From JABDBE01 sp963832245 (GTDB taxonomy: Bacteria; Acidobacteriota; Terriglobia; Terriglobales; Acidobacteriaceae), in contig CAWHTG010000002.1 of the NCBI GenBank assembly GCA_963832245.1, forward strand, positions 62,001-126,000: a stretch of 64,000 nt of DNA, in the 5' to 3' direction. Shown in pieces: positions 17,571-26,770 of this stretch. The position numbers were made by a program, and so were the translations under genes. The notes beneath the pieces were generated by a model that saw only the letters and a program-made list of their open reading frames with translations, did not search any database and was not told the DNA's origin. Positions within the stretch are counted from its first letter, which is position 1. Every line of letters begins with the position of its first letter.

Positions 17571-19270
17571 CTACGAAGCCTGCTTCACCCCGTACATCTC
17601 TTCGATCTCGTCCTTCAAACGCGCCGCAATCAAATCCCGCTTCAACTTCCCATTCGCCGTGAGCAAGCCATTCTCAATCGAAAACGGCTCCGAATAAACG
17701 TGAAAGGCCCGAACCTGCTTGTAATGCGGCAAACCCGGATTCACCGCATCCAATGCCGATTGCACCTGCTCGCGCGTGACATCCCCGGTCACGACCGCCG
17801 AGAGATATCCGCGCCCATTGCCCACCAGCACCACCTGCTGTGCACCCGGCAGATTTCGCAGCACTTCATCCTCGATCGGCTCAGGAGCAACGTTGTGGCC
17901 CGATCCCAAAATAATTAAATTCTTGATTCGCCCGACAATCCGCCAGTTTCCGGTGGCGTCCACTTCGCCCTGATCGCCGGTATGAAACCACCCATCACGC
18001 AAAGCTTTCGCCGTCTCCTGGGGGCGATTCCAGTATCCCGGAAAAATATTCGGCCCACGTACGACAATTTCATCGTTTTCGCCCAGTTTCATCTCAATCC
18101 CGCGGATCGCGGGCCCCACGCGGCCCGGCTCCACATGAGCTGGATGATCCATGGTGCAGATAGCGGTCGTTTCGGTTAATCCATAAACCTGCAGCACGGG
18201 AATTCCCAGCATCATAAAATAAAGCTGCGTTTCCACATTCAGCGGCGCCGACCCGCAAATTAGCGCCTTCAAGTTGGAGCCAATCATCTTTTTGCGAATG
18301 GTGGGAAAGACTGCAGCATTCGCTAAGGCCAGCCACATTGAATCGGCAAAAGTTGTCCGCCTCTCGTGCTTGCGCACCCACGCACTCTTGGCTCGACTGT
18401 AAATACTGAGAACCACGCCGCCGGTCTTCCAAAGCTGTTCGTCGACGGCCTTGCGCATCCGTTCGAGAAGCGCCGGCACGTTGAGGAAATAGTCGGGCGC
18501 GGCGGAACGCATCTCACTGGCAATTTTACTCAAGTCCGTGTTCAGTGTAAGCGAGCTGCCGCGCAGAAGACAGGTCAGAAGCATGATCCAGGAACCGGCA
18601 AAACAAAACGGGAGATAGTGGAACACGCGATCCTGCCCCGCATGGTTCTGCATGAGTGCATCGAGCCGCTCCGAAGTGCAACCCAGCATATGTTCGACAT
18701 TGCCCGCAGTCAGGACAACCCCTTTCGCCTCGCCCGAGGTGCCGGACGTATAAATAATCGCGACGGGATCGGATTCCGAGCCAAGAGTCGGGTGCCCCAT
18801 CCTTTGCGTTTTTCGCAAAGGGGGGAGTCGTCGCTGAACAGGTCGTCCAACAGCACTTGCAAAGGCGCCTCCGGCCAGTTCTGCACGATCCCATCGCGCA
18901 GCGCTGGATCTCCGCAACAAATCAACGCCGGCGAACAGTCTTTCATCATGGCTACCAGTTCCGCCGGAGCCTGGCGCGCATAAAGCGGCACAACAATGAG
19001 CCCTTCGGCCATGATGGCCAGGTCCATTGCAATCCAGCGAAGGCTGTTGTGGGCGAGCAAAGCGCATCGATCGCCTTTCTTTAATCCACTGGCCAGTAGA
19101 AAGGTCCGAGCCTTAGCGATCATCTCAAGCAAGTCGTGCCCGCTGCGAGACAAAGAGCGCTGCGTCTCCGCACTCCCCGCTTCGCGCAGAATCACAGTCT
19201 TCCCGCCTAGCTCAAGGCGCGCAAATATGTTGTCAAGAAAACTCATGGAGCTTGTATTGATAAGGGCCAC
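17571..19270 (-). pseudogene. AMP-dependent acyl ligase interrupted by a frameshift
   Basis: Two overlapping frames together make one ANL-family ligase. The N-terminal part (19270 to about 18825) includes KKGDRCALLAHNSLRWIAMD. The C-terminal part (about 18820 to 17571) includes IIYTSGTSGEAKGVVL, QVYGLTETTAIC, FHTGDQGEVD and the catalytic Lys in TANGKLKRD. The switch falls at a run of six C (plus-strand G, 18820-18825); a seventh base would restore one frame of about 566 aa. The frameshift lies inside or next to a palindromic repeat (18790-18825) in the usually variable linker before the P-loop. It is either a true lesion or a homopolymer sequencing error. Confidence 0.8.
18790..18825. repeat. 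Intragenic copy of the GGGTGCCCCATCC palindromic repeat
   Basis: GGGTGCCCCATCC followed by the hairpin CCTTTGCG-TTTTT-CGCAAAGG and a G run. The same arrangement occurs three times between genes at 45414-45467, 45655-45698 and 45730-45770. Here it lies within acyl ligase coding sequence, exactly where the reading frame breaks. Confidence 0.75.
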
Positions 19271-19282
19271 GGCAGTAAAGAC

Positions 19283-20692
19283 TCAGCCGTACGCCTCGGC
19301 TAGGCCATGCAGCCCCGCACTCGTCGGTGGCAAATAATCTTCCCAACTCCACTCTCCCTGGCGCGTCGGGAACTCCGGATACCGCCTCTGTACTTCTTCC
19401 TCGAAATATACCCCCATGCGCCCCATCACTTTCAAATTGCGTACTACAGCCCGCCCGATCCCATCGGCAATGCTCTCGCCTTCCTGGCTCAGCTTGACCA
19501 ATGCCGCGAGCAGCTTGGGTTCCAAGTCGGCGTCGTCCACATTCATCAGCAAATCCTCATGGCCGCGCTCACGCATAAGATTGCGGATGCGCTCATCCAT
19601 GGTGATCCCGGCGGATGGCACCAGCGCCGGCATGCAAGTCACGATCCCGTGATAGCGTGACGATGCCATCATGTGGCAAGCCCGCAGAATGCTCACTAAC
19701 TCGTACATGTTGTAGTCTTCAGAACTGAGCACAGGCACGCCGCCGAGCTTTTCTGATATTCGTGCTGCCGGACGCGCGTCCAGCCGCTCCGTCGCGGCCA
19801 GAATCACAAATATCTTTTGCTGCTTTCGGAACGCCTCCACTGCATTCGCGATCGCGGTCAAGTAGTGCTCGTAAGCCCGATCGGCCGCCGGCCCCGAGTT
19901 GTGGAAGTAAACCGAGCGGTAGTGGCTATCCTTATACGCTCCAGTCAGGCCGTGCAGCGCAAACTTAGCTACTGAAGCCTTGACCGGCCACTCAAAAGGA
20001 TTAATCGGACACACCACCAGCACCGGCGTCGTTCCATCCCATCCAACTTCGCGCAGCGCTTTCTTCCCATACTCCGGCGGATGCGGCTCAAAGGTCCAAG
20101 CCGTATCGGTGCCTAATTCATTCGGTACTCCCAACTCGCGCAGAATGGCGCGCGATTCCTCGTTCCGCGTTATCACCAGCGAGTTCCGGCAGTAGCGTGC
20201 GCACATTTTGGCGACCAGTGGATCCATGTGCCCAGCCTCAGCCCCGTAGCCCACTGAAAGTTTGTTCTGCGCCGCCGCAATCCCTAACGATCCAATCATC
20301 ATGGTGGTCAGCGCATTGGCGAACTTGCTCTTAAACATCGAGCCTTCGCAAGCCACCACGCCGTGATGTTTGGGGACCTCGTCCGATAAAAAAGGTGGAA
20401 AGATATCCGGCAGGTGCACCTGCGCCGTCTGCTCGAAATACCCTTGGGAAAATTTGGGAACCTGGGTCATCACGCTGAACGCGACCCGCTCCGCCCCGAG
20501 AATGTGACGCAGTTGCCGCAGCATCTCTTCCACGCGCACGTCCGAGCCCATGTTGCGAGTTCCGTTGTACCCTGCAAACAGCAGCTTCAGTTTTTCCCCA
20601 GGCTGCCAAGGCTTCCCTTGGCCCAGCATCCACCCAGCTTTCGATTTTTCGATGGAGGCGCTAACCCAAGCTTCGAGCACGAAGTCCATCAT
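19283..20692 (-). CDS. Polysaccharide pyruvyl transferase family protein
   Basis: About 469 aa from the ATG at 20692, which overlaps the stop of the SDR gene as ATGA; the frame extends 30 nt further. Features of the CsaB/WcaK/PssM family: an early Rossmann motif KLLFAGYNGTRNMGSD, RNEESRAILRELGV, and the conserved ASSRYHGIVTC near the C-terminus. Known members add a pyruvyl ketal to a sugar. The usual short N-terminus is extended here by about 35 aa. In this operon the acceptor may be a glycolipid head group, which is inference. Confidence 0.8.
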   Translation of the reverse strand: MMDFVLEAWVSASIEKSKAGWMLGQGKPWQPGEKLKLLFAGYNGTRNMGSDVRVEEMLRQLRHILGAERVAFSVMTQVPKFSQGYFEQTAQVHLPDIFPPFLSDEVPKHHGVVACEGSMFKSKFANALTTMMIGSLGIAAAQNKLSVGYGAEAGHMDPLVAKMCARYCRNSLVITRNEESRAILRELGVPNELGTDTAWTFEPHPPEYGKKALREVGWDGTTPVLVVCPINPFEWPVKASVAKFALHGLTGAYKDSHYRSVYFHNSGPAADRAYEHYLTAIANAVEAFRKQQKIFVILAATERLDARPAARISEKLGGVPVLSSEDYNMYELVSILRACHMMASSRYHGIVTCMPALVPSAGITMDERIRNLMRERGHEDLLMNVDDADLEPKLLAALVKLSQEGESIADGIGRAVVRNLKVMGRMGVYFEEEVQRRYPEFPTRQGEWSWEDYLPPTSAGLHGLAEAYG

Positions 20693-21822
20693 GCCGCGGA
20701 CCCTCCGACCTTGGCCGGCCAATCCTGATACGCGTAGGAAAAGTTCGCATCCCGGCTGAATTTCAAGAGCGGATAGCAGTACTGTGAAAATGGCACCGGT
20801 TTGTGGCCCAGCTCCGAGGTCACGCGAGTATTGTCAAACACCGTATTCCAGACCAGGTATGGCATGAAAACCTTCATCAGTGAGGCTTCGTACGAGAGCC
20901 CGCTCTTATGGTTGGCCAGGGTATTTACGGTCCCAGAGAAAGGCCGCTCCAGCATCGGCACAAACATGGGTCCGCGCTTCTGTTGCGCGGCCGCCAGCGC
21001 AGTGGTCAATTCGCGGAAGGTTTGCGACTGTCTGCCCGACGAGAGATGGTATGTGTCGAACTGTGGAATATCTTTCTGATGCAGTCTGGCAATCGCGTCC
21101 GCTACGAAGTCCACGTTCACGATGTCGATCTTGTCATTCGGCCGAAACGGAAGCACCGGCAAACCCGCCAGGAAAACGAACGCTTTGACCATGTCGAATT
21201 GCGTGGTCTCCGCGCGACGGCTGTCACCAAGTACAATGCTTGGCCGAAAAATCGTGATGGGAACTTCCGGCAGAAGCTGCCGGATCATGTGTTCGCAGAA
21301 TTTTTTTGTGCGTGCGTACGGATCATAATCCGAGCGCTCCCAATCGATCGACTTGTCCTCGGTAACTACCTCATTCTTGCGCTTACCGGCCACAGCGACA
21401 GTACTAACGTGGCTAAACCGGCGGAGCCCGTGATAGTGATGCACGCGCATGGCAAGCTGCAGAACTTCCAGAGTCCCGCGAAGATTTACATTCAGACAGG
21501 TCTTTTCCGACTTCCGGTTCAACGATGCTGCACAATGAATCACAGAATCGGTGGTATGGATCAATCGATCATAGTCATCCCGGGCAAGACCAAATTGTGT
21601 ACCTGTCAAATCCCCGCGAAAGATACGGATGCGCGTCTGCAAATATTCATAGAAGCGCGGGAAGTCGAGATGCAATTGCAGGGCGTGCCACAAGCGCACC
21701 TCCGCCTCATGCGGATCCCGCGCGCGCACCAGCACATTGAGGGCAGCGCCGTGGTCTTGCAGTAGATTGGCGGCGACATGCCCGCCGATGTATCCGGTGG
21801 ACCCGGTCAGGAATATCGCCAC
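20689..21822 (-). CDS. Extended SDR, thioester-reductase/epimerase-like NAD(P)-dependent protein
   Basis: 377 aa. It has the Rossmann motif FLTGSTGYIGGHVAANLL, the VIHCAASLN strand, and the catalytic YARTK (Tyr-x3-Lys), followed by IFRPSIVLGDS. The pattern is that of male-sterility/thioester-reductase or epimerase-like SDRs (NAD_binding_4), which reduce acyl thioesters or act on nucleotide sugars. It overlaps the reductase fusion gene upstream by 16 bp and the pyruvyltransferase-like gene downstream by 4 bp, so the three proteins are probably made together. Confidence 0.8.
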   Translation of the reverse strand: MAIFLTGSTGYIGGHVAANLLQDHGAALNVLVRARDPHEAEVRLWHALQLHLDFPRFYEYLQTRIRIFRGDLTGTQFGLARDDYDRLIHTTDSVIHCAASLNRKSEKTCLNVNLRGTLEVLQLAMRVHHYHGLRRFSHVSTVAVAGKRKNEVVTEDKSIDWERSDYDPYARTKKFCEHMIRQLLPEVPITIFRPSIVLGDSRRAETTQFDMVKAFVFLAGLPVLPFRPNDKIDIVNVDFVADAIARLHQKDIPQFDTYHLSSGRQSQTFRELTTALAAAQQKRGPMFVPMLERPFSGTVNTLANHKSGLSYEASLMKVFMPYLVWNTVFDNTRVTSELGHKPVPFSQYCYPLLKFSRDANFSYAYQDWPAKVGGSAA

Positions 21823-24167
21823 GTTGCCCCATTTGTGCCGGTTTTGATGGTTTCTCCGTTGCTCTCGGCCTCAGCCAGCTGAAAACTTCGCGACGGTCGC
21901 GCTTCCAGAGGACGCCCCTCGATCAGCGGATAGGTCCAGCGGCGCAGCGCCGGAATGTGGATGTTGATCCAGTACTCAAACCAATCGATGCTGCGCGTGT
22001 CGTAGCCAAAGGCAGCTTTCTCCTCGGGCACCAGCGCATAAGCCAGCTTTTCCACGTTCTCTGCCACGAAGTCATGCTCATTCAGAAGAATAAAAGGCTC
22101 GAACAGTTCAATCAGTTTTTCTACTTTTTCCAGGTTGCGTTCCGCCCGCGCCAGCGGCGTCTTGCGCAAAGGTAGCGGCGAGACTATGCGCTGAATCGAC
22201 TTTATGATCGCCTTTTGCGCTGGAGCCGACATGCGTTCGTACCGCAGCTTCGAAACCGGAATTGCATCGAAGCGCAATCGCAGCCAGCTTTCGAGGCCTT
22301 CCAGCGCGCGATAATGTTTGCGATGCGCCAGTGAAGTAAGTTCAATCGAACGGCGCATGTCGCAGGGATTGGTCACCGAAGTCGCCAACTGATAAACCTG
22401 CGCATTCCGGCGTTCCACAATCGCAGCTGCGATCAGCGTCATCCCGCGGCACACCGAATCCACCGGAATCACATCCAGGCGCTTACGCTCATTCGACGGC
22501 AGTTGCCGGAAATATGTCCCCAGCAAATACGATAGCGAAGCAGAAGTGTTGATGCCTTCATTCCAGCCGAGAAATGGCTTTTCCACCGAGGTCTCGACAA
22601 TTGCCGGACGCACCATCGCAATCGGCAAGCCCGCTCCGTACTTGTGGATTAAAGACTCTGCCAGGCTCTTGGTTAGCGTGTACGTGTTCGCCCAACCCAA
22701 TTCGTTGGCGCGTTTCTTTCCCGCCTCGGTCAAGTAATTGCGCAGCCAGCGAACCCGGTTCTTACGAATCTGATTTTCCAGCGCCGCGCCTTTCAAATTT
22801 TTGGACGCATGCTCCTTCTGCAAGGCCTGCCGTCGCAGCTCCTCGGTAATCTCGGCGCTCTCTGCCTTCTCGGTCGCCTGACGTACGAATTCGTGCAGAG
22901 AGTGCCACTCCAGGTCCGAATCGAAATTCGGGAGGCCGACCGGCGTGTAGTTCGGCCGCAGAGTTTCACTTACCCGCCCATCCCGCGTGCCCGCCACGTA
23001 GCAAGTTGAGAGATGCAATAAGCCCGCATGATCCGAATGGCGAATGAATTCGACGATGCTCACCGCCGCATCCACATTCGTCAGGAGCGCGTCTCGGAGA
23101 TCAGGATTGAAATCCGTCAAACCTGAACTATTGATGATGAGATCCAGATTCTTGCGCAAGTCTTCAGCCACATCCGGCGCTAGACCGAGATTGGGCTGCG
23201 AGACGTCGCCTTCCACGACCTCAACGCGCTCTCGGAGGAATCGCGCTAACCCCGCGCCGTAACGTTTGTACAGGGGATCGAAGACGGGCGATTCCTCCAC
23301 CAACTTTTCAAACCGCCCTAGCGCGGGATTCGACTTCTGCCGCCGGATGAGCAAATACACCCGCCCAATTTCTGGCAGATCCATCAGCAAATTTACCAAC
23401 CACACTTTTCCGATGAACCCGGTCACTCCGATCAGCATGATCCGCTTTCCAGCGAGCGCGGCGTGAACCGAGAGCGGCTGCGGTTCGCGTCTGCTGCCGA
23501 AATGGACGATAGGATGTTCCAGCACCGGCAATCGTCGCTCCGCCGGAATAATCGCCGACTGCAATTCCTCAATCCCCAAACCGGAATCAGTGAGACCGAG
23601 GTCCCGAACCAATTGTCTGGGAGCACGTGTTCCATCGGACCCCGCCCCGGTGATCCTCGCGAACACTCCGCGAGGACGAATGACCGGGTCGAGCAACCTC
23701 CCGGTTGCCATGCGGTCGCGAAACTCGAGACGATTCGCGATGACCCACTTCACTCCCAGATGCCGGGCCAGTGGCACCATCACGTGATCCAGTCCCTGGC
23801 TTACCAGCACCACATCGGCGCCAGAATTAATCAATGCCGCCAGCTCTCGCACGCCCTCAGGTTTTAATTGCGGCTTCAACTGGTACTGAAAATGTTCCTC
23901 TCCGAGCAGATCCAAGCGGTCCCGGCTGACCCCGCGTAGCACCGTGTGGACCACTCGCGTGGCGAAAACCCGGTTTGCGGCATATAGAAACGGACGGAGC
24001 AGTGCCATCACCAATACCAACCCACGCCGCATCCAACGTTCGATAAACGTTTGCCCATTCCAACTAAAGAATGCAATCGGACGCACAGTAGTCAGTTCCA
24101 GAAGACTACCCTCGACGCGCCAATACACGCGCGTAGCGGGCCCGTTGTCGCTTGAATTGTGGTTCAA
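21807..24167 (-). CDS. Fusion of an inactive HAD-like domain with a fatty acyl reductase
   Basis: About 786 aa from the TTG at 24167; the frame extends to 24293 and the start is uncertain. N-terminal part (about aa 1-200): HAD subclass IB layout, with VLVSQGLDHVMVPLARHLGV and LEFRDRMATGRLLDP, but the nucleophile motif reads WRVEGSLLE instead of DxDGTL, so it should not be a phosphatase. C-terminal part: fatty acyl-CoA reductase with MLIGVTGFIGKVWLVNLL, LHLSTCYVAG, catalytic YTLTK, and a FAR_C-like region with EPFILLNEHDF. Predicted to reduce long acyl thioesters to an aldehyde or alcohol. First gene of the 15-kb operon. Confidence 0.8.
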   Translation of the reverse strand: MNHNSSDNGPATRVYWRVEGSLLELTTVRPIAFFSWNGQTFIERWMRRGLVLVMALLRPFLYAANRVFATRVVHTVLRGVSRDRLDLLGEEHFQYQLKPQLKPEGVRELAALINSGADVVLVSQGLDHVMVPLARHLGVKWVIANRLEFRDRMATGRLLDPVIRPRGVFARITGAGSDGTRAPRQLVRDLGLTDSGLGIEELQSAIIPAERRLPVLEHPIVHFGSRREPQPLSVHAALAGKRIMLIGVTGFIGKVWLVNLLMDLPEIGRVYLLIRRQKSNPALGRFEKLVEESPVFDPLYKRYGAGLARFLRERVEVVEGDVSQPNLGLAPDVAEDLRKNLDLIINSSGLTDFNPDLRDALLTNVDAAVSIVEFIRHSDHAGLLHLSTCYVAGTRDGRVSETLRPNYTPVGLPNFDSDLEWHSLHEFVRQATEKAESAEITEELRRQALQKEHASKNLKGAALENQIRKNRVRWLRNYLTEAGKKRANELGWANTYTLTKSLAESLIHKYGAGLPIAMVRPAIVETSVEKPFLGWNEGINTSASLSYLLGTYFRQLPSNERKRLDVIPVDSVCRGMTLIAAAIVERRNAQVYQLATSVTNPCDMRRSIELTSLAHRKHYRALEGLESWLRLRFDAIPVSKLRYERMSAPAQKAIIKSIQRIVSPLPLRKTPLARAERNLEKVEKLIELFEPFILLNEHDFVAENVEKLAYALVPEEKAAFGYDTRSIDWFEYWINIHIPALRRWTYPLIEGRPLEARPSRSFQLAEAESNGETIKTGTNGATWRYS

Positions 24168-24326
24168 GTGTTTTTCGCTTGCTTCCCGAGACTTAGAAGT
24201 GCAAATCTGTTCCCTTATTGTCGGCAAACTGTATTGTAAACAATAGCAGCAAAAGGGCGAAGCTAAGAGGTACCAGTCTGCTCGAATGCACAATGGCCAC
24301 GACTGCCCTTGGAGTCACTCCTAAAC

Positions 24327-24393
24327 GGTCATCCTGAGCGCGGCATATGCTTTTGCAAAGCGAAGCATATGCGGGGTCGAAGGACCCCCACCC
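24327..24393. repeat. CATCCTGAGC/TCGAAGGACC repeat with a 10-bp hairpin
   Basis: A GGTCATCCTGAGC element, then a perfect hairpin with arms GCATATGCTT and AAGCATATGC around a 10-nt loop, then GGGGTCGAAGGACCCCC. It lies between the divergently oriented lipid operon start and the 3' end of the MerR gene. It is related to the shorter element at 16687-16722. Confidence 0.65.
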
Positions 24394-24452
24394 ACTCAAC
24401 TCAGCTGAAGAGGCATCAGGGAGTTCGCTTTTTGGGACGCTGCCGTACTCGA

Positions 24453-24911
24453 CTATCTCGAGAAAACCGCCCGTCCATTTCGACGAATAACCCGCCGAGC
24501 TTTCACAGGCCCCTCGGTCAAACCGCTCCGAAATATCCCTTTGCCACATTGATCCAGAGTGTCGCAACGGCAGCAATCCATCATCTTTCGGAGCAATCGC
24601 TGCATGGTCTTTATCTGCGCTGTTAACGCATCAAGTTCCGCCAGTTTCCTGCGCGAGAGTTTTTGCCAGCGCTGCGACGCCGGAGCTCCCTCCCTGAAGC
24701 CGAAGAACAGCTCTCGGATTTCATCCAGACTAAAACCGGTTTGCCGTGCCCATTGGATCACCGCCAGCCGGTGAAGCACCGTGGTATCGTAACGCCGCTG
24801 CCCACCAATCCGCTGCGCCGGCAGAAGTATTCCCATCTGTTCGTAGTAACGAATCGCCGACGGCTGAAGTCCAACCTGTCGCGCCACCTCAGATATCGTT
24901 AATTGAGGCAT
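24453..24911 (-). CDS. MerR-family transcriptional regulator with a C-terminal Cys cluster
   Basis: 152 aa. Winged-helix N-terminus ISEVARQVGLQPSAIRYYE, then RRYDTTVLHRLAVIQWARQ and a dimerisation coiled coil. Near aa 113-122 it has the cysteine cluster DCCRCDTLDQCGK. Its last three cysteines have the C-x-C-x5-C spacing of SoxR; the first is displaced. A metal or iron-sulphur sensor is likely. It is divergent from the gene at 25060, and a MerR-type promoter lies between them. Confidence 0.88.
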   Translation of the reverse strand: MPQLTISEVARQVGLQPSAIRYYEQMGILLPAQRIGGQRRYDTTVLHRLAVIQWARQTGFSLDEIRELFFGFREGAPASQRWQKLSRRKLAELDALTAQIKTMQRLLRKMMDCCRCDTLDQCGKGIFRSGLTEGPVKARRVIRRNGRAVFSR

Positions 24912-24992
24912 CCTCGCATTTTAGACCAAGGCCGTCGGCTTCCTCACTCCGATTGCAGACTCGAATTGACAAATAATTTACAAATACAACGC

Positions 24993-25023
24993 TTGCCTTA
25001 AAGTCGACTTTAAGTTGTAAGGT
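24993..25023 (+). promoter_or_regulatory. MerR-type promoter with a 16-bp palindromic operator
   Basis: A -35 TTGCCT (24993-24998) and a -10 TAAGGT (25018-25023) are separated by 19 bp, the long spacer typical of MerR-activated promoters. The spacer carries the perfect palindrome TTAAAGTCGACTTTAA (24998-25013). It reads towards the gene at 25060, whose ATG is preceded by AAGGAG (25049-25054). Confidence 0.75.
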
Positions 25024-25059
25024 TCTGCTAGCGAGCATACGCCCAGCTAAGGAGAACCC

Positions 25060-25497
25060 ATGAGAACAATCATGGTCGTCGCAATCACCGTCACCATTCT
25101 CGGTGGATACGCATTATCACACATCGTGTCCGACCGCCAGGCACCTGGCCAGCCGCCCAGTTCAGCAAATTCGAAATCGGAAACCCCGTTTTTCTGCGAC
25201 CGCACCGCGCTTACCCCGGAGCAGCGCAAACGGCAACAGGAACTGAGTAAGATTCTGCGGTCGTCGGTCTTGGGCCTGCAGGAGTTGCCGGACGGATTTG
25301 AGTTCGAATTCCCAAACGACCCGGCGAACTATCAGGCCTTGGCCGAATTCACGCCCCTGGAACGCGCCTGTTGCCCGTTCTTCGATGTCAGCATTCGACT
25401 GGAACGTGAACGTGGAAAACTCTGGTGGCGCCTCACCGGAAGAGACGGCGTGAAGCAATTCATCCGCGCCGAGTTCTCCCCCTGGATCAAACGATGA
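25060..25497 (+). CDS. Small membrane-anchored or exported protein with an ERACCPFF motif
   Basis: 145 aa. N-terminal hydrophobic segment (about aa 4-21), a Pro/Ser linker, a lone Cys in FFCDRTAL, and a C-terminal domain with FTPLERACCPFFDVSIRLE and WWRLTGRDGVKQFIRAEF. The adjacent cysteines, placed under control of a MerR-type promoter, suggest thiol-mediated metal binding or detoxification. I recall no named family for certain. There is a clear ribosome site (AAGGAG) 5 bp before the ATG. Confidence 0.75.
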   Translation: MRTIMVVAITVTILGGYALSHIVSDRQAPGQPPSSANSKSETPFFCDRTALTPEQRKRQQELSKILRSSVLGLQELPDGFEFEFPNDPANYQALAEFTPLERACCPFFDVSIRLERERGKLWWRLTGRDGVKQFIRAEFSPWIKR

Positions 25498-25514
25498 TTA
25501 ACCGTGCACATCCA

Positions 25515-25537
25515 GCCCCGGATGCCTCGTCCGGGGC
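25515..25537 (+). terminator. Possible hairpin terminator or repeat
   Basis: Perfect 8-bp stem GCCCCGGA/TCCGGGGC with a 7-nt loop, 18 bp after the stop of the ERACCPFF gene. There is no T run, so it may be a repeat or an mRNA-stabilising hairpin rather than an intrinsic terminator. Confidence 0.35.
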
Positions 25538-25598
25538 ATCAACGAGTGTGGTGCGCGTGCCCCACTCTTTTCGGTCGGTTGGCTACCTTCTGATGGAG

Positions 25599-26564
25599 CT
25601 AAGCTTGCGCGATAATCTGGGCAAACTTCTCCAAGTCGATGTTCCCTCCGGATACGATGGCCACAATCTTTCCCGAGCCTGCCCGTCCCGACAGAGCTGC
25701 CGCTACCGCACACGCCGCGGCCCCCTCGACAATCACGCGGTTGCGCTCGGCTACCAGTTTCATGGCCTGCGCCGCCTCCGCCCGAGTCACCACCAAAGAT
25801 CCATCCAACAATCGCCGGGCCTGCTCGAACATATTCGCAAAGACCATCTTGCTGCTAATGCCGTCCACGAATGACGGCTTGTATTCCACCGCCCGCGGCT
25901 CACCCGCGGCCAGCGAAGCCGCCAGCGGCGCCCCGGTTTCGATCTCCGCCGCATAAATCCGGACTCGCGGCGCCCGCGCCCGCAGTACGGCTGCAATGCC
26001 GCACGACAAGCCTCCACCACCCCAAGGGATCACCACGGCCTCCAGATCGGGCAAATCCTCTAACAATTCCAGCCCGATGGTGCCGTTGCCCGCCATCACA
26101 TCCGGATCATCGAAAGCATGAATGAACGTAGCCTCTACTCCCGGATAGGACCGCGTCTCAAAGGTCCGCCACCACTCGGCAAACGGAACCTTGATCACCC
26201 TGCCGCCCATTCGCTCCACCGCGCTGATCTTAGTCGCGGGAGCCGTTTCCGGAGCCACAATCGTCGCCTGAATCCCCAACCGGCGCGCGCAGAACGCCAC
26301 TCCCTGCGCCATGTTTCCAGCCGAAGCCGTTAGCACTCCACGCTCCAGCCGTTCTCGTGGCGTCCGCGCCATCACGTTGGCTGCCCCGCGAATCTTGAAC
26401 GATCCAATCGGTTGCAGGTTTTCCAGTTTCAAATAAAGCTCCGCCGGCGCCTCCACATTGCACCGCACCAGCGGTGTCCGCAACGCGACCTGAGCAATGT
26501 TGTGCCGTGCTTCTTCCGCTTGGGCAAGCGTGACGGGCATCTCATCAATCTTGGTTGTGACCAA
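25599..26564 (-). CDS. PLP-dependent threonine/serine dehydratase
   Basis: 321 aa, type II PLP fold. The Schiff-base lysine is in QPIGSFKIRGAANVMA. SAGNMAQGVAFCARRLG is the substrate and phosphate loop (usually SSGNHAQG, here with a Met). The glycine-rich PLP-phosphate loop is VIPWGGGGLSCG. It deaminates Thr to 2-oxobutyrate or Ser to pyruvate. Its length lacks the regulatory ACT domain of biosynthetic IlvA, so a catabolic TdcB or serine racemase-like role is more likely. It is a single gene. Confidence 0.88.
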   Translation of the reverse strand: MVTTKIDEMPVTLAQAEEARHNIAQVALRTPLVRCNVEAPAELYLKLENLQPIGSFKIRGAANVMARTPRERLERGVLTASAGNMAQGVAFCARRLGIQATIVAPETAPATKISAVERMGGRVIKVPFAEWWRTFETRSYPGVEATFIHAFDDPDVMAGNGTIGLELLEDLPDLEAVVIPWGGGGLSCGIAAVLRARAPRVRIYAAEIETGAPLAASLAAGEPRAVEYKPSFVDGISSKMVFANMFEQARRLLDGSLVVTRAEAAQAMKLVAERNRVIVEGAAACAVAAALSGRAGSGKIVAIVSGGNIDLEKFAQIIAQA

Positions 26565-26770
26565 TCTTTTCCTCTTTGCGAACCTTCACGTCCTTTTAGT
26601 GGGTGAGTCTACATAGAGACTTTCGTCTGACCCTCGATTTCTCCGGCTAAGGTCCAATATCAAGACCTCCCACATTTTACAAACAATTCACAAACGCCAA
26701 TGCGGGACCAGCATACATTGTCTGCGTTGCGAAGCCGCCCCTCCCGAACAATGCCTACAGGGGAACAACC

